This document shows, piece after piece, positions 16,329 to 25,624 of a DNA stretch of 64,000 bases. The notes under the pieces were generated by a model. The model was given only the letters and a program-made list of their open reading frames with translations, did not search any database and was not told the origin of the DNA. Within the stretch, counting starts at the first letter, position 1. Every line of letters starts with the position of its first letter. The stretch is from Actinomycetes bacterium (GTDB lineage Bacteria; Actinomycetota; Acidimicrobiia; IMCC26256; JANYLB01). The DNA lies in assembly GCA_025363815.1 (NCBI GenBank), contig JANYLB010000022.1:19155-83154 (forward strand), in the 5' to 3' direction. Made by a program: the position numbers and the translations under genes.

Positions 16329-19157
16329 ATGAGCGTGACGCTCAAGTCGCGCAGGCCCTCTGGGATGGCCATTCCCGGCGCAGCGGACGACGAGACAGGG
16401 TGCATGACCGCTCCCATCACAGAACAGGAAACGAGCGAACCGGCGACGGCGCCGCTCACCGTGCGCATCCTCGACGACCGTCTCCACCTTTGCGCGCTGA
16501 CCCTCGAGCTGCTGCCGCAGACCGGCGATGACGCACCCGTCGACCTCTCGGCGATTCGGCCGGTGCCGGTGCTCCTCGACGACGGGACCACGAGCCGATG
16601 GCACGGTGTTCCGGTCGTCGGCGCGCTGCGCTTCGTCGACTGGCTGTGCACCAGCCGACCCTCGGTCGACGTGACCGTGACAGCCATCGCGTCCCTCATC
16701 GTCGAGGCCGCGGAGCTCACGGCACAGGGCGAGGTCGTTCCTGACCTGGCCACCGACACCACCGAGCGCCGATGGACCTGGCGCCCCGCGCCCGGCATCG
16801 AGGCCGCCGCGCGCATCGGGAAGGTTTGGACCGCGGCGTCTGACGCCATCGACGACGGCGATCCCGATGACGTGCTCGCAGGTTGGTTTGCCACCGCCGT
16901 CGGAGAGCTCGCGACCGCCCGGCTCGGCCAACCTCCGATCACCTCGTCGGTACCCGAAGCGCGGGTGCACCGGTGGGCCGATCAGGTCTCGGCCCGCGTG
17001 GGCGCGGGGGCCAGACTGCGCTTCCACCTGAGCGCGCCCGACGATCTCGAAGGTCATTTCCTGCTCATCGCTCGACTCGAGTCGCTGACCGATCCGACCA
17101 TCGTGCTCCCGCCTCTGGGAGCCGAGACCGCCGACCTGCTCGGCACCACTCCCCACGAGGCCGTCACGCTCCTGGCCTGCGAGTGGGACATCGCCCGACG
17201 GCAATGGTCGACACTCCCCGACCGTCCGGCCGACGAGCTCGTCGTAGACGCCGGCGAGGTAGAGGACCTCCTCGAGAACGGCCTCGCCGGCCTCCACGCG
17301 TCGGGCATCGACGTTCACCTGCCTTCGGCGATGCTGGCTCAGACGTCGCTGGTGCGCCGGATCGTCGTGGCCGGCGCCTCCGCCGGGCTTGACGCGAAGA
17401 CCCTGGCACTCACGGGTGAGGTGCTCGTAGACGGCGAGCCACTCACCGCAGCCGAGCTCGACACTCTCGCCAAGGCGCGCAGCGAGCTCGTTGCCGTGCG
17501 CGGTCGATGGATGCGTATAGACGAACAGACGCGCGCCGCGACGCTTGCATTCGCGAAGCGCGTCGCCAAGGGGGGCGCGTCGAACGCCGAGGTGCTCGAG
17601 CTCGCAGCCACGGCCGACGAGGTCGACACCGCGGCGGCAACTGGTTGGGTCGCGAAGGCTCTCGCCGGAGAGTTCCGACCCACCCCGGCTGAGCGCGTCC
17701 CGCCACCGAAGTCGTTCACCGCGACCATGCGCAACTACCAGGAAGACGGCTTGGCTTGGCTGGCCTGGCTCGAGGCCAACGGCCTGGGCGGGATCCTCGC
17801 CGACGACATGGGGTTGGGAAAGACCTTGCAGGCGCTGGCGATCATCTCCCACGATCTGGAATCGATGAACCCACCGACCGCGCCGACACTCGTCGTCGCT
17901 CCCACCTCGGTCGTATCGAACTGGCTGCGCGAAGCCGAACGGTTCGCGCCCGACCTTCGGGTTGCTCTGCACCACGGCTCCGGGCGCGACAACCCGGCGG
18001 GCTACGTCGGCGAAGTAGATGTAGTGGTGACGAGCTACGGCGTGATGCGACGTGACGAGCAGCTCCAGGCCATCGACTGGCATCGCGTCGTGCTCGACGA
18101 AGCCCAGGCGATCAAGAACCCGACCACCGCCACCGCCCGCGCCGCCCGCAAGCTCTCCGGCACGCACCGCCTCATCGTGACCGGCACCCCTGTCGAAAAC
18201 CACCTCGGTGAGCTGTGGAGCCTCATGGCATTCGCGAACCCGGGCCTGCTCGGGACGCAGGCGGCGTTCAAAGCACGCTACGCGAACGCGCTCGACGCCG
18301 AGCAGGCCGCCGCGCTCGAGGCCCTCCGCAAGCGCATCGCACCGTTCGTGTTGCGCCGCCACAAGACCGACCCCGGGATCGCCGACGAGCTTCCCGAGCG
18401 CATCGTCGTTCGAGACGACTGCACCCTCACCCGGGAGCAGGCCGCGCTCTACCAGGCTGTCGTCGACGACATGCGATCCGATGTCGCCGACGCGACCGGC
18501 ATGAAGCGACGTGGAAAGGTTCTCGCCGGGATCACGAAGCTCAAGCAGATCTGCAACCACCCGGCGACCATCTCCGACGACGGTGGTGAGGGTGAGCTGG
18601 CGGGACGCTCCGGCAAGCTCGATCGGCTCGTGGCGCTCGCCGAGGAGATCATCGAAGAGGGCGAAGCGGTCGTCGTGTTCAGCCAGTACGCCACGTTCCT
18701 GCGCCGGGTCGCCGAGCATCTGCGAACCGAGCTCGGCGTCGGGGTCGAGAACCTCGACGGCAAGATGAGTCGAATCGCCCGCGACGCGGCCGTCGCCCGC
18801 TTCAGCGAAGAGGGCGGACCACCGGTACTGTGCGTCTCGCTCAAAGCCGGCGGAACCGGGTTGAACCTCGTTCGGGCCAACCACGTCATCCACTTCGACC
18901 GTTGGTGGAACCCTGCGGTCGAGGACCAGGCATCAGACCGCGTGTGGCGAATCGGTCAGACCCGCGGTGTGGTGGTCCACACGCTCGTGTGCCCGGGCAC
19001 GCTCGAGGAGCGAATCGCCGATCTCCTTGATCAGAAGCGCAACCTCGCCGACGCGGTGGTCTCGTCGTCGCCAGAGCAGCTCATCAGCGAGCTCGACGAT
19101 GCCGCGCTCGCCGCTCTCGTCGAGCTCGATGCCGACAGGGCAGGGGGTCTGCAGTGA
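16329..19157 (+). CDS. SNF2-family (DEAD/H superfamily 2) ATP-dependent helicase/translocase
   Basis: 942 aa from ATG 16329; ATG 16404 is an equally possible start and neither has a strong ribosome site. The N-terminal half is the SNF2-associated region. The ATPase core begins near residue 460: ILADDMGLGKT (I), VLDEAQAIKNP (II), VTGTPVENHLGELWSLM (III), VVFSQYATFLRR, VSLKAGGTGLNL (V) and DRVWRIGQ (VI). The DEAQ box and TGTPVEN are typical of bacterial SWI2/SNF2 proteins, which translocate on duplex DNA and displace bound proteins. The stop overlaps the SWIM zinc-finger gene (GTGA), a common bacterial pairing. Confidence 0.93.
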   Translation: MSVTLKSRRPSGMAIPGAADDETGCMTAPITEQETSEPATAPLTVRILDDRLHLCALTLELLPQTGDDAPVDLSAIRPVPVLLDDGTTSRWHGVPVVGALRFVDWLCTSRPSVDVTVTAIASLIVEAAELTAQGEVVPDLATDTTERRWTWRPAPGIEAAARIGKVWTAASDAIDDGDPDDVLAGWFATAVGELATARLGQPPITSSVPEARVHRWADQVSARVGAGARLRFHLSAPDDLEGHFLLIARLESLTDPTIVLPPLGAETADLLGTTPHEAVTLLACEWDIARRQWSTLPDRPADELVVDAGEVEDLLENGLAGLHASGIDVHLPSAMLAQTSLVRRIVVAGASAGLDAKTLALTGEVLVDGEPLTAAELDTLAKARSELVAVRGRWMRIDEQTRAATLAFAKRVAKGGASNAEVLELAATADEVDTAAATGWVAKALAGEFRPTPAERVPPPKSFTATMRNYQEDGLAWLAWLEANGLGGILADDMGLGKTLQALAIISHDLESMNPPTAPTLVVAPTSVVSNWLREAERFAPDLRVALHHGSGRDNPAGYVGEVDVVVTSYGVMRRDEQLQAIDWHRVVLDEAQAIKNPTTATARAARKLSGTHRLIVTGTPVENHLGELWSLMAFANPGLLGTQAAFKARYANALDAEQAAALEALRKRIAPFVLRRHKTDPGIADELPERIVVRDDCTLTREQAALYQAVVDDMRSDVADATGMKRRGKVLAGITKLKQICNHPATISDDGGEGELAGRSGKLDRLVALAEEIIEEGEAVVVFSQYATFLRRVAEHLRTELGVGVENLDGKMSRIARDAAVARFSEEGGPPVLCVSLKAGGTGLNLVRANHVIHFDRWWNPAVEDQASDRVWRIGQTRGVVVHTLVCPGTLEERIADLLDQKRNLADAVVSSSPEQLISELDDAALAALVELDADRAGGLQ

Positions 19158-19993
19158 CCGCTTCCACCGGCGACTCCAGCGGCGGCGCGACGCCACCGTC
19201 GAAGCGTGCTCGTCGCCGACGTCGGCGACCGGCGTCGCAGCCCGATGCTCCCAACCGCGTGGCCTCCGACCGCCTGGAACCTGGCCCGATTCTCGCCGCG
19301 CCCGAACCGGGGAACAGCCTCGATTCCCCCGGCCAATTGTCGGGCCAGCCATCGGGAACGAAGCGGCGGCGTCGATCACGACGTCGGACGCGATCCGAAT
19401 CCGCCGACAGCACCCAGCCCAGTGGCAACGGGCCGCAGATCGCCATCGTTGCCGACGGAGCAGCTCCGGTGACCGAGGCATCAAGGGCACTGTCGGAATC
19501 GTTGCAGGCCGCCGTCTTCGGCCACACGAGCGGAGCGGTGCTCGCTCGGGGCCGCGGCTACGTCAAACGCAACCGAGTCACGGAGTTGCGGGTGAGCGCC
19601 GGCCGGATCCGCGCCCGGGTGCTCGGATCTGATGGAGAGCGGTACCGGGTAGAGCTGACGGCGCCGCAGACACCCGCCCCGCCGGTCATCACGAAGATCC
19701 GGTGGAACTGCGACTGCCTCTATGCCGCCGAGCACCGGCGGGGTACGTGCAAACACGTGGTCGCGGTGGCGCTGGTCGCGGCTCGACGCTTCGAACGCGC
19801 CGACGCGCTGCGCCGACGCTGGATGGGCGGCGCGGCCGCGGAAGCACCCGAAGCCGAGCCCGAGGAATTCACCGCGCTCGCCGAGCGACTGCTCGCCGCG
19901 TTCACCGCGCCACCCGTCAGCGCTGAAGACGTATTAGTTCGAGCAATCGCGATCGCGCCCCCGCCCTTCTCCGTACGCGAAACACGCGTCTGA
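19154..19993 (+). CDS. SWIM zinc-finger protein, partner of the SNF2 helicase
   Basis: 279 aa from GTG 19154 (GTGA overlap). The N-terminal 100 residues are basic, Arg/Ser-rich and probably disordered. The SWIM finger is intact near residues 180-205: WNCDC, then 11 residues, then CKH, giving the CxCxnCxH ligands. SWIM domains bind DNA or proteins. In bacteria they are often encoded beside SNF2 ATPases and are thought to form a complex with them. The arrangement is characteristic; the cellular role is not established. Confidence 0.85.
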   Translation: MTASTGDSSGGATPPSKRARRRRRRPASQPDAPNRVASDRLEPGPILAAPEPGNSLDSPGQLSGQPSGTKRRRRSRRRTRSESADSTQPSGNGPQIAIVADGAAPVTEASRALSESLQAAVFGHTSGAVLARGRGYVKRNRVTELRVSAGRIRARVLGSDGERYRVELTAPQTPAPPVITKIRWNCDCLYAAEHRRGTCKHVVAVALVAARRFERADALRRRWMGGAAAEAPEAEPEEFTALAERLLAAFTAPPVSAEDVLVRAIAIAPPPFSVRETRV

Positions 19994-20023
19994 GACGAGG
20001 GTGGCCCTGGCGCGTGGCCGGCG

Positions 20024-21010
20024 CTACTTCTGCTGGTACACCCGGAGGTAGTCGACCTCGAGCTGACGCGTGAGCGTCGGGTCCTGCAGTCCCACTCCCC
20101 AATCCCGTTCCCAGGAGTGGTCGACCATGAGGTCGAGAATGATCTGCATCGGCCCGCTCTCGATGGTGCTCGGGTCACCGTCGAACTGACCACATTTCAC
20201 GCCGTCGAGGTACCAGGCGATGTGATCGGGCTGCCAGTCGAGACCGAAACGCGAGAAGCCCTTCGAGTAGTCCTTGACCGCGCAGTCCCCGTTGTTGCCC
20301 GAACCGGTGTTCGGCGAGTACCCGGTATTGCGGTCGGGCATGCCGTGGTAGTTCATGTACATGGTCGTCGGGTCGTAACCGAGGGCTTCGGTGATGTCGA
20401 TCTCGCTGCGGTAGTTGAAGTCGCGGGCGGCCGGTAGCATCCAGAACGCCGTGAAGAAGCCCGGCGTCTGCGGTGGCAGCTTGAGGCGAGCTTCGACGTA
20501 ACCGTAGGTGAAGGAATACAGGTAGTTCGGGTCGTCGATATTGTGTCGTGCCGTCGACAACATCCCCGAGCGGTAGGTGCACCCGGGGGTCTGGCATACG
20601 TTGTTGTCGGCACCGGCCGAGGTGCCCGGCGTCGCGACCAACTTCGCGGTGCCGTCGCTGACCTTGACCTGGTCCGGCGAGTACCACTCACGACCGTTGT
20701 TGAACGAGCCGGTGCAGCTCCCCGTGTTCCAGTCGAAGCACGGCGTGAGCTTGGAATGGTCGTAGTCAGTGCCGTTGAAGTCTTCGTTGAAGGTCAGATT
20801 CCACTGCTTCCCGGCCTCGGCCGGCGCGGGAACATCGCCAACTGGCACCACCTCGACCGGTGGCGTGGTCGTAGGCGTAGTCGGATCCGTCGCCCCTACG
20901 CCAGAGCCCGGCTGGTCCCAACTGGTCGGCGGCGCCGAGCCGGCCGTCAGCGGGGTGCATGCGGCCCCGACGAGCGCCAGCATGAACGTCAGCACCAACA
21001 ACTTCTTCAT
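20024..21010 (-). CDS. Glycoside hydrolase family 16 lipoprotein
   Basis: 328 aa from ATG 21010; the ORF-track extension is shadow. The signal ends in a lipobox (LALVGAAC), so the mature protein is lipid-anchored outside the membrane. After a Thr/Pro linker comes a GH16 fold with the catalytic ExDxxE motif seen as SEIDITE. Family members cut beta-1,3/1,4-glucans, agar, carrageenan or transglycosylate. The C terminus (QLEVDYLRVYQ) is typical. It lies near a GH43-like lipoprotein. Confidence 0.9.
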   Translation of the reverse strand: MKKLLVLTFMLALVGAACTPLTAGSAPPTSWDQPGSGVGATDPTTPTTTPPVEVVPVGDVPAPAEAGKQWNLTFNEDFNGTDYDHSKLTPCFDWNTGSCTGSFNNGREWYSPDQVKVSDGTAKLVATPGTSAGADNNVCQTPGCTYRSGMLSTARHNIDDPNYLYSFTYGYVEARLKLPPQTPGFFTAFWMLPAARDFNYRSEIDITEALGYDPTTMYMNYHGMPDRNTGYSPNTGSGNNGDCAVKDYSKGFSRFGLDWQPDHIAWYLDGVKCGQFDGDPSTIESGPMQIILDLMVDHSWERDWGVGLQDPTLTRQLEVDYLRVYQQK

Positions 21011-21216
21011 TCGAGGTTCCGTAACCCTTCGCGATCGCCGGTTCCGTGATGACCGGTGGTGCAACACGTCTCCCGATGTGGTCCGACGGTGTATCGGTCG
21101 CTCATGGGACCGCGCTTGAACCCGGAACGGGATTCCTCGCAAACTCTCGACGCTCGAACCGTCAGATCTGCGCCCGAAAAGCAGCCTGTCCGACCCTCCC
21201 CGGCCAGTCGCCGGAA

Positions 21217-23622
21217 TCAGAGGTAGTCGTGGCGGGCGAGATGCCGGGTCGCGAACCAGCCCGGGATAGCGGGGAAGTAGTAGAACGCGAATTGGTTGGC
21301 GAGCGCGGCCGCGACGGCAATGTCTCGGCTTACGCCGAACGAAACCAGCGCCGCTGAGAGCCCGACCGTCCCCACGGCGGTGCCGCCTCCGGGGATCGGA
21401 ATGGTGGAGGCGATCGTCATGATCGCGATGTTCGCCGCGAGCAGTTCCCAGAACGACGTATGCCCACCAAAGGCGATCAGGCAGGCCTGAAGGCACAAGG
21501 TCGAGAGGAGGATCGCCATGACGTTTCCACCGATGAGGAGCGCGAGGTGTTGTGGTGAACGCAGCGCGCTCCACATCGTCGACGCGCCGCGGCTTACAGG
21601 TGGAATCACCATTTGGCGCAGCCGGGGAACCAGGGCGACAAGCGCACTGATCAGCGCGACGACAACCACGAGGATGAGCGTCGAGAGGAGGAGCCCGCCG
21701 GTCGGGATCAGCGAGAGATCGACACGTGCGGGTTCGAGCGTCAGCGCGATGACGAAGAGGCCGGCCGATGCGACGAGCGCGCCGGCCGCGCTGAGGATCC
21801 CCCCGGCCGCGACCGCCGCGCTGAGATCGACGCCGACCTTCTGAAGGAAGCGCACTTGCATCGCCTGGCCCCCGATCCCCGGGATCGCGAGGTTGGAGAA
21901 TGACATGCCGAGCTCAACCTCGGTGGTCGCCAACAACGGCAGTCGCACCGGCACCGTCCCTTGAAGACCGATCGCGTAGGCCACGTTCGACCAGAGCGAC
22001 AACACGAGCGCGAGGGCGATCCACGGCCAGTCCGCGCTGCGAAGGGTCTCCCCCACGGCAACGGGATCACCGATGCTGGCGAGGAGCACCGCTACGGCCA
22101 CAAGAGCGCCCATCGCCATAGCCGCGCTCGTGAGACTGATCCGATGCAGGTGCGTGGGCTCGGGCGGCTCGATGCCGACCGCCTTCGCGCCCGCGTTCCG
22201 GAGGCGATCCAGCAGCTCGACGAGTGCGCGGCGTCGGTCACCCGCGAACCCGTGAGTCGTGCTGTTGAACACCGCCGGCTGGAGGAACGGAAGCGCAGCC
22301 GCCAATTTCGGGCGTCCGAGCACGACCGCTGCGGCCCTCACAGCACGCTCCTCGCCCACGATCGCGGCGGTTCCCGCTAGGAGCACGGCAACGTCCTGCG
22401 CCATCCGTTCCGCGCTGCCCGACGACACCGCATCGTCGAACCCGACGATCCACGGTTTTCGATCCACCACAATCACGTGCTCGGGGTCAAGGTTGTTATG
22501 AACGACGCGAGCGTCGTGCAAGACCACGACGCTCTTCCAGATCCGATCCAGCAGCTCGTCATCAAGCGACCCGGAGTCGAGCTCCGAGAGGCGGACGCCC
22601 TCGATGGGTCGCTGCACCAGCACCGCGGCGCGAGACCCTGCCGCACCCGCGGCAACGACTCGAGGAACATTCACCCCGGCCTGCGCAGCGACGAGAATGA
22701 GATACGCCTCGTGCTCGACCTGTTCCACGCGCGTGAACGCGAGCCGCGGGCCCGGGTCCTTAAAGAACATCGTGACCCATACCTTCGATAACAGTCGAGC
22801 TTGAGCCTCGTCACGCCCGATCACCTTGACTCTGAGCGGACCCTGGTCGTCCGTCGCCGTCATGACGGTGCAACGGCCGGGTTGTTCCGGCGCGATCCGG
22901 GCCTCGCGGGCGTCGATCCCCAGAACCGCGAGCGCGGCGATGACCTGCGGGATCGTCGGCCGCATCCCGGGCGATCCGAAGATCAGATGCACAGCCGCTC
23001 CGACTCCCCACCCGAGCACCAGTCCACCGAACAGGTCCAGCGGAAAGGCGGCTCCGAGATAGAGGGCTGACGCGCCCGCCGCCACCACGGCCAGCCAACC
23101 GACAACCCGCGTCGGCCGGGTCACGTAAGGCGACGCGACGGCGATCACGGCCACGATGACGGCGACCCTCACCGATGGAAATGACGCTGATCCTCCGACG
23201 CCCGCCACGATCCGAACTGCGCGGGAGATGACGATGGGAGCATCGATGATCCCGTCCAACGAGCGGGCAATCGCCCAAGCCAGGACGCCGGCGACCAACA
23301 GATCTCGCGCCAAACGCCAACGCCGACCGACCAGCGCCGCGACCGCTACGAGCCCGACTGCCCACAGCGCTCCAAGCCGATAGAAGCTACGGAAGAGTGG
23401 CATCAACGCAACGGGCAGTGTGTTGAACAGATCGAACAACGCCCGCTCGCTCGCGGTGACGTCGCCGGCTTGGCGCGCCGCGAGCGCCAGCAGGACCAGC
23501 GCGATCGCGACGCGAACCCAATCGCTGCTCCTGCGCCTGAGGTCTCCCTCGCCGGCGCGACGAAACAAGCGGCGCCTCCAACCGATCCGCGGCTCGGTCG
23601 AACGCGTGCTTGCAGAGCTCAT
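21217..23622 (-). CDS. PAP2-like / kinase-like / LPG-synthase-TM (YbhN-type) fusion membrane protein
   Basis: 801 aa from ATG 23622; the ORF track starts at a TTG 19 codons earlier. Residues about 25-230 have six hydrophobic segments in a PAP2-like order, but the expected SGHA histidine is replaced (SASFPSVRVA) and the second His region reads AAFPLDLFGG. Residues about 250-480 resemble a lipopolysaccharide-kinase fold, with VVHNNLDPEH in place of HGDLxxxN and GFDDA in place of DFG. The C-terminal 300 residues are a polytopic MprF/YbhN-like flippase domain (NLAIPGIGGQAMQ, TIPIPGGGTAVGTVG). Both enzymatic domains look inactive, so a lipid-transport or scaffold role is inferred. Confidence 0.8.
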   Translation of the reverse strand: MSSASTRSTEPRIGWRRRLFRRAGEGDLRRRSSDWVRVAIALVLLALAARQAGDVTASERALFDLFNTLPVALMPLFRSFYRLGALWAVGLVAVAALVGRRWRLARDLLVAGVLAWAIARSLDGIIDAPIVISRAVRIVAGVGGSASFPSVRVAVIVAVIAVASPYVTRPTRVVGWLAVVAAGASALYLGAAFPLDLFGGLVLGWGVGAAVHLIFGSPGMRPTIPQVIAALAVLGIDAREARIAPEQPGRCTVMTATDDQGPLRVKVIGRDEAQARLLSKVWVTMFFKDPGPRLAFTRVEQVEHEAYLILVAAQAGVNVPRVVAAGAAGSRAAVLVQRPIEGVRLSELDSGSLDDELLDRIWKSVVVLHDARVVHNNLDPEHVIVVDRKPWIVGFDDAVSSGSAERMAQDVAVLLAGTAAIVGEERAVRAAAVVLGRPKLAAALPFLQPAVFNSTTHGFAGDRRRALVELLDRLRNAGAKAVGIEPPEPTHLHRISLTSAAMAMGALVAVAVLLASIGDPVAVGETLRSADWPWIALALVLSLWSNVAYAIGLQGTVPVRLPLLATTEVELGMSFSNLAIPGIGGQAMQVRFLQKVGVDLSAAVAAGGILSAAGALVASAGLFVIALTLEPARVDLSLIPTGGLLLSTLILVVVVALISALVALVPRLRQMVIPPVSRGASTMWSALRSPQHLALLIGGNVMAILLSTLCLQACLIAFGGHTSFWELLAANIAIMTIASTIPIPGGGTAVGTVGLSAALVSFGVSRDIAVAAALANQFAFYYFPAIPGWFATRHLARHDYL

Positions 23623-23734
23623 CGTCGTGCAGTCTGGCCTACCCCCGAGCTCCACGAGCGCATACGACGATGTGCTCAAAGACGCCTAGGCGTCCGAGCC
23701 GCACTGACCTTGTCCGTGACACCGTCCTGGGGAC

Positions 23735-24199
23735 CTACCCCCAGGCGAGCTGGGTGACGAGCAACAGAGAAACCAAAGCGAAACAGAGCAGGTGGTCACG
23801 GAGCACGGACCGGCAGAGCCTGAACTGGGTTGCCACCGGGTCCTGCCGAGCGCCCAAGCGAATCGCGCTCGGCACTGTTCGTGCCGCCGCGAGTCCGATG
23901 GAGACCACCGCCGAGATCGCCGACACTGCGCTCACCCAACGGGGAGCATCGTTTTGAACCGCCTGCACGACGATCGCGAGCAACATCGCAAGCATCACGG
24001 CTGCGATCAGCCGGCTCATCGGCCTGCTATCGGTCGTGACCCGTCGGTAGTAGCTCCCGATCGATGCCAGCACCGGTTCGCTGACCTCAGCCGGGACACC
24101 CTGGGCGAGACGGAACGCCTGCACATCGAACATCAGGTCCATCCAGAGCACTGCGAGCAGGAAACCGGCCCCGGTGGCCACGACTGACTGCATGCTCAT
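23735..24199 (-). CDS. Four-helix membrane protein, unknown function
   Basis: 154 aa from ATG 24199, with GGAG about 8 nt upstream. Four hydrophobic segments are visible: VVATGAGFLLAVLWMDLMF, AAVMLAMLLAIVVQAV, SAVSAISAVVSIGLA and HLLCFALVSLLLVTQLA. A conserved-looking acidic pair, DLMFD, lies in the first. No family is recognised with confidence. It lies between the GH43-like lipoprotein and the large fusion protein on the same strand and could be co-transcribed with them. Confidence 0.65.
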   Translation of the reverse strand: MSMQSVVATGAGFLLAVLWMDLMFDVQAFRLAQGVPAEVSEPVLASIGSYYRRVTTDSRPMSRLIAAVMLAMLLAIVVQAVQNDAPRWVSAVSAISAVVSIGLAAARTVPSAIRLGARQDPVATQFRLCRSVLRDHLLCFALVSLLLVTQLAWG

Positions 24200-24308
24200 G
24201 AGGTCTACTCCGAAGAGGCTGGCGCGGAGCCATCCACGCCCCGGTCGGTGAGAACCCAGCGGGTGGCCCGGTCCACGGGAACTTCTCGGCGGTTGTCCCT
24301 CCGGTCGG

Positions 24309-25307
24309 TCAACCGAAGTTGGGCTCGCCCGACGGGAACGAGAGCGGTGAGGTGAAAAGGAAGCGGTCGTATCCGCCGCCGACCTGTCCGGACATCCACG
24401 CGCTGTACGCGAGTTGGGTTGTGCCATCGCCCGCGCGAAAAGGGAAAGGTCCCCCCGGTCCAGCCATCGAGCCACGCGACTTGATGATGGGCGACGAGTA
24501 GACGCGCGCGCATCCGCCGAGCGGCGACGAGCACGCCGCGACGCCGATCGCGTAACGCGGCGTGTCGTAGTTGTTCGCCGAGTAGAAGAGCCAGTACCGA
24601 TTGCCGGAGCGCGCGAGAGCCGGGTTCTCGATGACCGTTCCCTCCCATGGCTGGGCCGTCGCCAAGAGCATTCGGGTGTCACTCCCAGTCGCCCACGTCG
24701 TGCCGCTCGCCGTGAGCTCGCGCGCCCAGATCATGGTGGGCTCCACGTTGACAACACCCTCGGTCTTCCACAGCAGGTAGTTCCGACCGTCGCTGTCGGC
24801 GAAGAAGAACGGGTCGATGGATCCTCCGTCGGAGGTCATACAGACGAGCGGTTCACTGCGCGCGTCGGTGAACGGACCGACCGGACTCGACGACATCGCC
24901 ACCGAGACGCAGCGGCGCGGCGGGTTCAGTGTGTGGTTCAACGCGGAGTAGAAGAGGAGGTACGTGCTCCCGACCCTGGCGACGGTCGGCGCCCAGAACT
25001 CCCCGTCCGTCGTCCAGGCCGGTGGATGAGGGAACGCGTCGGCCTGCCAGCGGAGATCGCGCAGGTTGCCGGTCGTGCTGACGAGTACGGGTACGTGGGA
25101 GGCCCGGGTGCCGTAGAGCCAGTTGCTGGCGTAGGCATAACTCATTGCTCCTTCGACGAGAATCGACGGATCGGCAAGACCGGCGTTGTCGAGAGATCGC
25201 TGTGGGTCGGTGGGGCCCGAGAAGGGCGCGACGCGCAGGCACCCACCGAGGAGCGCGGCGAGCACGGCGAGGGCAGCGGCGAGGCGCAGGCGGCTTCCGT
25301 TCCGCAT
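24309..25307 (-). CDS. GH43-like (five-bladed beta-propeller) glycosidase lipoprotein
   Basis: 332 aa from ATG 25307, with GGGAG 6 nt upstream. The signal peptide ends in a lipobox (LAALLGGC). The mature part begins with LADPSILVEG, the place of the catalytic base Asp in GH43/62-type propellers, then EFWAPTVARVGSTYLLFYS, SIDPFFFADSDGRNYLLWK and a later WEGTVIENPALARSGNRYWLFYS that carries the acid-Glu-like residue. Members remove arabinose or xylose side chains. With the GH16 protein it suggests extracellular polysaccharide processing. Confidence 0.8.
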   Translation of the reverse strand: MRNGSRLRLAAALAVLAALLGGCLRVAPFSGPTDPQRSLDNAGLADPSILVEGAMSYAYASNWLYGTRASHVPVLVSTTGNLRDLRWQADAFPHPPAWTTDGEFWAPTVARVGSTYLLFYSALNHTLNPPRRCVSVAMSSSPVGPFTDARSEPLVCMTSDGGSIDPFFFADSDGRNYLLWKTEGVVNVEPTMIWARELTASGTTWATGSDTRMLLATAQPWEGTVIENPALARSGNRYWLFYSANNYDTPRYAIGVAACSSPLGGCARVYSSPIIKSRGSMAGPGGPFPFRAGDGTTQLAYSAWMSGQVGGGYDRFLFTSPLSFPSGEPNFG

Positions 25308-25419
25308 GGATGGCTCCCGATGGTGTGGGTGCAGGGCACACCGCCATCGGCGCGCCCCCTGGAGGATCGGCCGAAGAGCACGTTAACTTGATTCGAGGTC
25401 TCTGACCTGCGGTTCCTTG

Positions 25420-25491
25420 TGGGCGGTAGAGGATTTGAACCTCTGACCCCTTCCGTGTCAGGGAAGTGCTCTACCCCTGAGCTAACCGCCC
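25420..25491 (-). tRNA. tRNA-Val (GAC)
   Basis: The minus strand folds as a cloverleaf: acceptor GGGCGGT pairs with ACCGCCC, the D arm is GCTCAGGGGTAGAGC, the anticodon arm is CTTCC-CTGACAC-GGAAG with anticodon GAC, and the T arm is AGAGGTTCAAATCCTCT. CCA is not encoded. No duplicated tRNA end is seen around it. Confidence 0.95.
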
Positions 25492-25624
25492 GAGCGGCCA
25501 CGTCGAGACGCGAACCGGCGGTGAGCTTAGTTGACCAAATGATGGCTTAGGTCTCTGCATGCGGCGCCGATAGGAACCGTGTACGGCCGGTACGTAGGGT
25601 CAGGGAAGACCAGGGGGAACCAGC

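Noticed and set aside
16278-18893. 871-aa minus-strand ORF
   Set aside because: Exact antisense of the SNF2 helicase gene, which has all helicase motifs; the translation is Arg/Gly/Glu-rich with no recognisable domain. High third-position GC creates such open antisense frames.
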